This document shows positions 17,382 to 24,100 of a stretch of 33,428 nucleotides of DNA, piece after piece. The notes beneath the pieces are model-generated. The model was not told where the DNA came from and made no database searches. It saw only the letters and a program-made list of their open reading frames with translations. The stretch spans positions 1-33,428 of the forward strand of contig JAEEZP010000304.1 in assembly GCA_016291915.1 (NCBI GenBank). Direction: 5' to 3'. The position numbers and the translations under genes are program-made. Every line of letters starts with the position of its first letter. Positions within the stretch are counted from its first letter, which is position 1. Source of the DNA: Prevotella sp. Lineage in GTDB: Bacteria; Bacteroidota; Bacteroidia; Bacteroidales; Bacteroidaceae.

Positions 17382-17485
17382 AATTCTCGTGAGAATTGGG
17401 AAGTAGAGGTGGTTTATCGGAATACCAGTAGGGATCGACTTATATTGATCCGGTACTTCGGGCAGGGATAAACCCTCCTCCCCAA
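17382..17485. other. Long multi-part stem-loop (candidate structured RNA or palindromic element)
   Basis: Nested pairing TTGGG(17396)-GAGG(17406)-GGTTTATC(17411)...TACC(17423)-GGATC(17432)...GATCC(17447)-GGTA(17452)...GATAAACC(17467)-CCTC(17477)-CCCAA(17481), preceded by AATTCTC/GAGAATT (17382-17397). Confidence 0.55.
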
Positions 17486-17496
17486 CCAAAAAATAA

Positions 17497-17524
17497 CCCT
17501 AAACTCTAAACCCTAAACCCTAAA
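17497..17524. repeat. Heptamer tandem array CYCTAAA x4
   Basis: CCCTAAA CTCTAAA CCCTAAA CCCTAAA read directly. Confidence 0.9.
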
Positions 17525-17530
17525 CTAATC

Positions 17531-17572
17531 ATGTCAACCTCATGACAACCTTTGTCAGCCTCCGACAGGTTG
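17531..17572. repeat. Helically phased direct repeats (TG[T/A]CA[A/G]CC, ~10-11 bp period) plus overlapping hairpin
   Basis: ATGTCAACCTC / ATGACAACCTT / TGTCAGCCTC / CGACAGGTTG with conserved G at 17533, 17544, 17554, 17564. CAACCT-TT-GTC/GAC-AGGTTG hairpin at 17546-17572. Confidence 0.6.
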
Positions 17573-17619
17573 CAAAGCCATTACTACAAAGGGTTTTGAC
17601 AACCTTACAACCTTTTTTT

Positions 17620-17651
17620 ACAAAACAGAATGGATCGTTTTGTGTTTTTTT
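17620..17651 (+). terminator. Possible Rho-independent terminator (AT-rich)
   Basis: ACAAAAC-N10-GTTTTGT followed by GTTTTTTT. Confidence 0.35.
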
Positions 17652-17661
17652 GTTAGTTTTT

Positions 17662-17692
17662 TTTGAGTGTTATGATTTTTTTAGTAACTTCG
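17662..17692 (+). promoter_or_regulatory. Candidate Bacteroidetes promoter for the GH31 gene (TTTG-N19-TAACTTCG)
   Basis: TTTG 17662-17665, near-consensus -7 at 17685-17692, ATG at 17716. Confidence 0.5.
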
Positions 17693-17715
17693 CCTTCTGA
17701 TAAAAGGAAAAAGAC

Positions 17716-20037
17716 ATGAGGAAGATTTTATTCGTGATGTTACTGTGGTCGACAAGCATGGTTGCCTTCTCACAGAATGTAAAGATTGAATTCTTTACAC
17801 CAAGTATCGTGCATGTGGTAAAGGGGCAACCCACGAAGAGTCTTGTTGTTATTGCCAAGTCTCAGCAGGTATCTGTCATACGAAAAGGTAATAATATTTC
17901 AAGCAGTGAACTGACTGTGAAAACAGATGCTAAAGGCAACCTGTCGTTTTTCACATCCAAGGGAAAGTTGTTGTTAAAGGAGAAGGACTGTGATATTACT
18001 CATGCTCGTCAGACGTTCCTTCTTGATAAGGATGAGGCTGTTTATGGCTTAGGCACCGTTCAGAATGGAAAGATGAATCGCAGGGGTGAGAAGATACGAA
18101 TGGAGCAGTCGAATACAGAGGACTACCAGAATGTGTTGCAGTCGATCAAGGGATGGGGTCTCTATTGGGAGAACTATTCCCCGACCGTTTTTGAAGATAA
18201 TGCCTATGGTATGACCTTCGACTCAGAGGTAGGCGAGGGGATAGACTATTATTTTATGTATGGCGGTTCTGCTGACGGTGTAATCGCCCAGATACGTCAT
18301 TTATCCGGTGATGTGCCGATGTTCCCGTTATGGACCTACGGATTTTGGCAGTCTAAGGAGCGTTACAAGAGTGCTGCTGAGACAGAAAGCGTCGTTGATA
18401 GTTACCGTGCGTTGCAGGTGCCGCTCGACGGAATTATTCAGGACTGGCAATATTGGGGTTCCAACTATCTGTGGAATGCGATGGATTTCTTGGCAGAAGA
18501 TTTCAGGGACGGTCCTCAGATGATAAAGAATATTCATAAGAAACATGCGCATTTCATGATCTCCATCTGGGCAAGTTTCGGTCCTCAAACAAAGCAATAC
18601 CGTGAGTTGGAAGAGAAGGGTCTACTGTTGCCTATCGAGACTTGGCCACAGAGCGGTATCTCCCATATCTGGCCCCCGATGATGGATTATCCCTCCGGTG
18701 TGAAAGTCTATGATGCCTTCAGTCCTGAAGCCCGTGATATCTATTGGAAATATCTGAAGCGACTTTTCGATGCCGGTACTGACGCATGGTGGATGGATTC
18801 CACCGACCCCGATTTCTTCAATCCTAAGGAGAGTGACTACGATCATCAGGTATTTGGTGGAACATGGCGATCACAGCGTAATGCCTTTCCGCTGGAAACG
18901 GTACGAGGTGTATATCAGGCACAGCGTAAGGAGGAGAATGACAAAAGGGTGTTTATCATGACCCGGAGCAGTTTTGCCGGACAGCAGCACTATGGATCGA
19001 ACATGTGGAGTGGTGACGTTACCTCTTCGTGGGATATGCTGCGAAAACAGGTACCTGCCGGATTGAGTTTTTCGTTGACGGGAAATCCCAATTTCAATAC
19101 TGATATCGGTGGTTTTTTCTGTGGTTCCTATAATACGAAGGGTGGTGGTTCAGCTCCCCGAAATCCACAGTATCAGGAACTTTATGTGAGATGGATGCAA
19201 TATGGTTTGTTCTGTCCTGTATTACGCAGTCATGGGACGGATGCACCGAGAGAGATATGGCAATTTGGTAAGAAAGGTGAACCCGTTTATGATGCCATCG
19301 AAAAAATGATACGACTGCGCTACCGGTTCATCCCCTATCTCTATAGTGCCGCCTGGCAGGTGACATCGAATAATGGCAGTTATCTCCGTCCGTTATTCAG
19401 TGATTTTGCTGAGGATAAGATGGTGTGGAATATGACGGATGAGTTTATGTTCGGCCGCAATATCCTCGCTGCTCCCATCGTGGATCCTCAATATACGGAT
19501 GAAAAGATTCTCAGAGAAAGAGCTACGGAGGATAAAACGGAAGCAAAGGTGAAGAAGGATTATGAAAAGGTGGACTGGAGTGTTGTGAAGACGACGGAAA
19601 AGTATCTTCCTAAGGGAACCCTCTGGTACGACTTCTGGACGAATAAATCATATAAGGGTGGCCAAAAGGTTATCTTTGAGACAACTCTTGACCGTGTGCC
19701 GATGTTCGTTCGAGCAGGTAGTATCCTGCTTTTGGGACCAGAAATGCAGTATGTGGGTGAGAAGAGTTGGGATTCTCTAGAACTGCGTATCTATCCAGGA
19801 GCAGATGGTGACTTCTTACTTTATGAAGACGAGGGAGATGGTTACGACTATGAGAAAGGCGTTTATTCCACCATTTCATTTAAGTGGGACGATCAGCATC
19901 GTACTTTGTCAATCGGTGAACGTCAAGGCAGCTATCCGGGAATGCTCAAGACCAGAACCTTCATTGTTGTTAGGACGGATGGATCCAGCCAATCCGTTGA
20001 CTATGACGGAAGGGGGAAAATCATAAGAATGAATTAG
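17716..20037 (+). CDS. Glycoside hydrolase family 31 (alpha-glucosidase/alpha-xylosidase type), secreted
   Basis: Signal peptide MRKILFVMLLWSTSMVAFSQ; VYGLGTVQNGKMNRRGE; DAWWMDSTDPD (nucleophile region); FIMTRSSFAGQQHYGSNMWSGDVTSSWDML (acid/base region); TGNPNFNTDIGGFF. Confidence 0.95.
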   Translation: MRKILFVMLLWSTSMVAFSQNVKIEFFTPSIVHVVKGQPTKSLVVIAKSQQVSVIRKGNNISSSELTVKTDAKGNLSFFTSKGKLLLKEKDCDITHARQTFLLDKDEAVYGLGTVQNGKMNRRGEKIRMEQSNTEDYQNVLQSIKGWGLYWENYSPTVFEDNAYGMTFDSEVGEGIDYYFMYGGSADGVIAQIRHLSGDVPMFPLWTYGFWQSKERYKSAAETESVVDSYRALQVPLDGIIQDWQYWGSNYLWNAMDFLAEDFRDGPQMIKNIHKKHAHFMISIWASFGPQTKQYRELEEKGLLLPIETWPQSGISHIWPPMMDYPSGVKVYDAFSPEARDIYWKYLKRLFDAGTDAWWMDSTDPDFFNPKESDYDHQVFGGTWRSQRNAFPLETVRGVYQAQRKEENDKRVFIMTRSSFAGQQHYGSNMWSGDVTSSWDMLRKQVPAGLSFSLTGNPNFNTDIGGFFCGSYNTKGGGSAPRNPQYQELYVRWMQYGLFCPVLRSHGTDAPREIWQFGKKGEPVYDAIEKMIRLRYRFIPYLYSAAWQVTSNNGSYLRPLFSDFAEDKMVWNMTDEFMFGRNILAAPIVDPQYTDEKILRERATEDKTEAKVKKDYEKVDWSVVKTTEKYLPKGTLWYDFWTNKSYKGGQKVIFETTLDRVPMFVRAGSILLLGPEMQYVGEKSWDSLELRIYPGADGDFLLYEDEGDGYDYEKGVYSTISFKWDDQHRTLSIGERQGSYPGMLKTRTFIVVRTDGSSQSVDYDGRGKIIRMN

Positions 20038-20069
20038 TTTTATGATAAGGTATTATAAGGTAAATTGAT

Positions 20070-20882
20070 ATGAAAAAGATATTCGTTGTTTTGTTGCTGA
20101 CTGCCTTGACACTGACGGCTGTGGCACAGGGTTACAAGCAGATCAATGACATCTGTTATACCAAGAAGACTGATGTCTATGCTCAAGAGCGTCTGAAGTT
20201 GGATGTTTATTACCCAGAAGGAATGAAAGACTGCCCGGTCATCGTGTGGTTTCACGGTGGAGGACTGGAAGGCGGCAAGAAAGAGATACCCAATAAACTG
20301 AAAGAGAAAGGGTATGTCGTGGTTGGTGCTAACTACCGTCTGTTGCCAAAGGTTTCGGTGGATGAAACCCTTGATGATGCTGCCGAGGCTGTGGCATGGG
20401 TATTCCGTCATGCTGAGGAGTATGGAGGTGATACACGGAAGATTGTTGTCACGGGTCATTCAGCCGGTGGTTATCTGGCGATGTTGCTGGGTCTAAACAA
20501 GGCGTGGTTGAATCATTATGCGGTGGATGCGGATGATGTGATGATGTATGTGCCGTTCAGCGGTCAGGCAGTGACACATTATAATGTGCGTAAAATGAAA
20601 GGGTTGCAGCCGTTGCAAGTGACTATCGATGAGTATGCGCCTATATTCTGGGTGCGCAAGGATTGCCCGCCGTTGGTACTTATCTGTGGTGACCGCGAAT
20701 TAGAGTTATACGGTCGTTATGATGAGAATCAGTATCTTGCCCGCATGATGAAGCTGGTGGGGCATGAACAAACCTATCTTTATGAGATTGACGGTCATGG
20801 GCATGGTAAGATGTTGGAACCTGCTTTCCATATCCTCGAGACACATCTGAGCAGGATGTTAGGTAAGAAAGTGAATCCGTGA
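20070..20882 (+). CDS. Secreted alpha/beta hydrolase (carboxylesterase/acetyl-esterase-like)
   Basis: Signal peptide MKKIFVVLLLTALTLTAVAQ; VWFHGGGLEGGKK oxyanion motif; VVTGHSAGGYLAML nucleophile elbow; terminal DGHGHGKM histidine. Confidence 0.93.
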   Translation: MKKIFVVLLLTALTLTAVAQGYKQINDICYTKKTDVYAQERLKLDVYYPEGMKDCPVIVWFHGGGLEGGKKEIPNKLKEKGYVVVGANYRLLPKVSVDETLDDAAEAVAWVFRHAEEYGGDTRKIVVTGHSAGGYLAMLLGLNKAWLNHYAVDADDVMMYVPFSGQAVTHYNVRKMKGLQPLQVTIDEYAPIFWVRKDCPPLVLICGDRELELYGRYDENQYLARMMKLVGHEQTYLYEIDGHGHGKMLEPAFHILETHLSRMLGKKVNP

Positions 20883-20884
20883 GA

Positions 20885-20933
20885 AACAATAAACAATTAA
20901 CAATAACCATTAACCAATAACCATTAAACTATA
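20885..20933. repeat. Degenerate heptamer array AMCAWTA x7
   Basis: AACAATA AACAATT AACAATA ACCATTA ACCAATA ACCATTA AACTATA, starting 2 nt after the TGA of the preceding gene. Confidence 0.8.
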
Positions 20934-20979
20934 ATCGGGGTATTGTGAGAGGTTAATAACTATAGAGTGTATTATATTT

Positions 20980-21567
20980 ATGGAAATTATTAGTTCATCC
21001 TATTTCATCGTTTACCTCATTATTCTCAATGTGATGACGTTCTTCGTGTATGGTCTTGATAAATTGAAGGCAAAGCGCAGGAAGTGGCGGATAAGAGAGG
21101 CGTCGTTGTTGCTGTTGGCTGTTCTCGGTGGCAGTATTGGAGCATGGCTGGGCATGAAGGTGTGGCATCATAAGACACAACATAAGAAGTTTAAGTATGG
21201 TGTTCCGCTGATTCTATTGGTACAGATTGTATTACTTTTTCTTTGTTCCTGTAGCAGTAAACAACAGTTGATGAGCGGAACAGAGGTGTTGTCATCAACG
21301 GTTGCTGAGTACTCCCCGACAGTGTTGATCGTGATGTACGACAAAGAGATTGGGAAACAACCGTTGTTGGATGCTATCAAAAAGTACAAGGCTACAATCA
21401 AATACGACTATCATCAGATTCCCGGCATGGCGATACAGAAGCCTGATGACATGACGCTTGAGGAGACAATGGCATTATTTAAAAAGGTAAAAGGTGTACA
21501 GACAGTGGAGTATGATTATGTGCATCGTCTCACGGATCCGGTAAGGCCGCGGCTTGAGACCCGTTGA
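20980..21567 (+). CDS. DUF1294-domain membrane protein fused to a C-terminal peptidase-inhibitor-I9-like domain
   Basis: N-term NVMTFFVYGLDKLKAKRRKWRIREASLLLLAVLGGSIGAWLGMKVWHHKTQHKKFKYGVPLILLVQIVLLF is DUF1294. C-term PTVLIVMYDKEIGKQPLLDAIKKYKATIKYDYHQIPGMAIQKPDDMTLEETMALFKKVKGVQTVEYDYVHRL has the I9 propeptide pattern. Confidence 0.85.
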   Translation: MEIISSSYFIVYLIILNVMTFFVYGLDKLKAKRRKWRIREASLLLLAVLGGSIGAWLGMKVWHHKTQHKKFKYGVPLILLVQIVLLFLCSCSSKQQLMSGTEVLSSTVAEYSPTVLIVMYDKEIGKQPLLDAIKKYKATIKYDYHQIPGMAIQKPDDMTLEETMALFKKVKGVQTVEYDYVHRLTDPVRPRLETR

Positions 21568-21670
21568 ACATCTTTTCACCGATGATACCCTTCTATATCG
21601 CCAGAAAAGAAATATTGGTGGTAAAAGTTACTTTTTTTTATTTTTATCACTGATAATCAGATTTTTATTT

Positions 21671-21678
21671 TATCTTTG
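21671..21678 (+). promoter_or_regulatory. -7 element TATCTTTG for the NimA-like gene
   Basis: Exact TAnnTTTG match 31 nt before ATG 21709. It overlaps the TTG start proposed by the ORF track at 21676. Confidence 0.55.
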
Positions 21679-21708
21679 CATGTCTATTACAACAAGATAT
21701 GCAGTAAT

Positions 21709-22224
21709 ATGAGAAGGGCTGACAGAGAGATGGATGCGGCATTTGCCATGGAGGTGTTTGACAAAGCACCCTATATCACGGTGAGTTTTACCCTTCCCAA
21801 CGGAAAACCATACGGTGTGCCGTTGTCATTGGCAAGGACAGACGAGAAAACCTTCTATTTCCATGGAGCCATGGAAGGAAGAAAGTTGGATTGTATTGCC
21901 GCCAATCCGAATGTAGCCTTATCAGCTGTTACCAAGTGTGCTCCCATGGTAGGGCCGAAAGATAATAGTTTTACCCTACAGTATAAATCAGCGATGGCTG
22001 TGGGGGTGGCAGAGGTGGTCACCGACAGACAAGAGAAGATAAAAGGGCTAATGGCTATTTGTCAGCGTTTCCTCCCTCATCACATGGATGTTTTTGATGA
22101 GGCCATCGCCAGGAGCCTGGATCGTACTGCCGTGGTAAGGATTACTTTATCAGACCCTCCGACCGGAAAAAGAAAACAATACGATAACCATGGAGAAGAG
22201 ATGAAATGGGGGCGTAATTGTTAA
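21709..22224 (+). CDS. Pyridoxamine 5'-phosphate oxidase-fold flavoprotein (NimA/nitroimidazole-resistance-like)
   Basis: MRRADREMDAAFAMEVFDKAPYITVSFTLPNGKPYGVPLSLARTDEKTFYFHGAMEGRKLDCIAANPNVALSAV. Start corrected from 21676 to 21709. Confidence 0.88.
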   Translation: MRRADREMDAAFAMEVFDKAPYITVSFTLPNGKPYGVPLSLARTDEKTFYFHGAMEGRKLDCIAANPNVALSAVTKCAPMVGPKDNSFTLQYKSAMAVGVAEVVTDRQEKIKGLMAICQRFLPHHMDVFDEAIARSLDRTAVVRITLSDPPTGKRKQYDNHGEEMKWGRNC

Positions 22225-22249
22225 TAGGAAAAGGATATAACGAAGTACA

Positions 22250-22816
22250 ATGGAAACCCAAATGATGATAGATAAGCGAGCTGAGAATGCTCATCTTGAA
22301 TTCAAGAAGCTTTATGGGAAATACTATAAAGCGTTGGTTATCCGTGCCTTCCAGTTTGTGTCTGACCGTGCCGTGGCAGAGGATATCGTGCAGGAAGTGT
22401 TTGCCAGTATGTGGGAGCGTGACGTGGATATCAAATCAGCGTCAGCCACACATATATATCTGTATAATGGTGTGCGCAACCGTTCGTTCAACTATTTGGA
22501 GCATCAGCAGGTAGAGCGTTCGTATATACAGAAGAAAATGCAGGAAATTCCTGAGTATGACATCAACGGCAGTGATGAAGAATTACGGATCACGGAAGCT
22601 ATCTTCGATCGTATCTTCACCTATATCGATCAGTTGCCTGAGAAGCAGCGTCAGGTAATCAGACTGATGTTGGAAGGAAAGAAGTTTGGTGAGATTGTGC
22701 AGGAATTGCAGTTGTCTGCCTCCACGGTGAAGACCCATCGCAAGCGTGCGATGACTTTCTTAAAATCTAAAATGACAGCTAAAGAATACCTGTTGTTTTT
22801 GCAGTTTTTCATTTAA
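22250..22816 (+). CDS. ECF RNA polymerase sigma-70 factor (FecI-like, Bacteroides expansion family)
   Basis: Sigma2 region AEDIVQEVFASMWER and sigma4 region LPEKQRQVIRLMLEGKKFGEIVQELQLSASTVKTHRKRAMTFLK. Confidence 0.95.
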   Translation: METQMMIDKRAENAHLEFKKLYGKYYKALVIRAFQFVSDRAVAEDIVQEVFASMWERDVDIKSASATHIYLYNGVRNRSFNYLEHQQVERSYIQKKMQEIPEYDINGSDEELRITEAIFDRIFTYIDQLPEKQRQVIRLMLEGKKFGEIVQELQLSASTVKTHRKRAMTFLKSKMTAKEYLLFLQFFI

Positions 22817-22899
22817 AAATATCATTTTATTCACTTTTTTTATTTTTCCTGTCATCTTTTTTATGAATTGTCTGTCTGAAAATAAAAAAGAAGACAATT

Positions 22900-24090
22900 A
22901 TGCATAAACAAGAAATAACGGATATCATTATTCGTTGTCTTTCGGGAGATGCATCGGATGCTGATCAGCAACAGTTAAAAGAATGGTTTGAAGCAGATGA
23001 GAAGCATCAGATGTTCTTTGACCGATTGGCAGCTACCCAGGATGTGGATGCACTTTATGATATCCATCATGAGGTGGATGTTGATAAGTCATGGAAGAGT
23101 TTCCTCCAGAAGTACAACTATCAGGAGCCCCAGACGAAAAAACGTAATTGGTGGCGATATGCCGCCACGATCCTATTGCTGTTTGTCGCTGGTGGTGGCT
23201 TATGGTATTTACAGTACACAAAAGTGGTTCCTCCAGTAATCTCTGAGGAGGTACAGCATGCTATGTATCAGAGTAAGGAGAGTGGCAAGCAGGCGGCAGA
23301 AGTAGATGTGCTCAGCGAGGAACTGAATAGTATTGATGAGCCGTTCGCTGTAACAGATGTTGTTTCGCAGTCCAACTCAAAGAAAGATCATTCTTCAGCC
23401 TTTACCCTTCAATCTTCTCTTTCCAAGGAGCAACTCCTAACGGCCCGCCGTATCACCACGAAACATGATAAGGAGTTTTGGGTGACTTTGGATGACGGTA
23501 CCTTGGTGCATCTTAATTACAACACTCGTTTGATTTATCCGGAGAAGTTCGGTAATTACAACCGTAATGTGATCCTTGAGGGCGAAGCCTATTTCATGGT
23601 GGCTAAGGATAAGAGTCGTCAGTTTGTTGTTCATACCCCCCAAGGAGACATCCAAGTATATGGTACAGAATTCAATGTGAAGACAATTGGATTCGAAGGA
23701 GATGAAAACGGGCTTTCCGAGACAAATATTGTTTTAGTGAAGGGTAGTGTGGGTGTCACTCCACAGAATGGCAAGGAGTTGATGATGAAGCCCGGTGAAC
23801 AGTGTAAGATCTCCGATACGCAGTGCGTGGTGGAGAATGTAGATGTAGAGCCTTATGTGGCATGGAACACCGGAACCTTTGTCTTTGAAGACTGTCCATT
23901 GGAGACTGCACTGAAGGTGCTCTCCCACTGGTATGGCTTCAATGTGGTTTATCTGAATGAGGATATCAAAAAGGAGCGTATCACCGGTGATTTCGATAAA
24001 TATATCAAGCCTAATCAGCTGTTGGATGCTATCAGTAAGTCATCCGGATTGATGATAAGAAGAGAAAATAACACCATATTTATTAAATAA
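22900..24090 (+). CDS. FecR-family anti-sigma factor with C-terminal DUF4974
   Basis: Cytoplasmic helical N-term, TM WWRYAATILLLFVAGGGLWYL, FecR domain (WVTLDDGTLVHLNYNTRLIYPEKF...VILEGEAYFMVAKDKSRQFVVHTPQGDIQVYGTEFNV), DUF4974 (CPLETALKVLSHWYGFNVVY). Confidence 0.96.
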   Translation: MHKQEITDIIIRCLSGDASDADQQQLKEWFEADEKHQMFFDRLAATQDVDALYDIHHEVDVDKSWKSFLQKYNYQEPQTKKRNWWRYAATILLLFVAGGGLWYLQYTKVVPPVISEEVQHAMYQSKESGKQAAEVDVLSEELNSIDEPFAVTDVVSQSNSKKDHSSAFTLQSSLSKEQLLTARRITTKHDKEFWVTLDDGTLVHLNYNTRLIYPEKFGNYNRNVILEGEAYFMVAKDKSRQFVVHTPQGDIQVYGTEFNVKTIGFEGDENGLSETNIVLVKGSVGVTPQNGKELMMKPGEQCKISDTQCVVENVDVEPYVAWNTGTFVFEDCPLETALKVLSHWYGFNVVYLNEDIKKERITGDFDKYIKPNQLLDAISKSSGLMIRRENNTIFIK

Positions 24091-24100
24091 CCTAAAAATT

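Noticed and set aside
17382-17485. Integron attC site
   Set aside because: The terminal blocks do not match the RYYYAAC/GTTRRRY core sites and no integrase or cassette gene is present.
17497-17524. CRISPR array for the tandem heptamers here and at 20885 and 31330
   Set aside because: Units are 7-8 nt, contiguous, without spacers, and no cas genes are present.
17135-17660. Genomic island integrated at ssrA
   Set aside because: tmRNA is a common integration site, but no integrase gene and no second copy of the ssrA 3' end (GGGTTCGACTCCCTCCAGCTCCA) were seen in the window.
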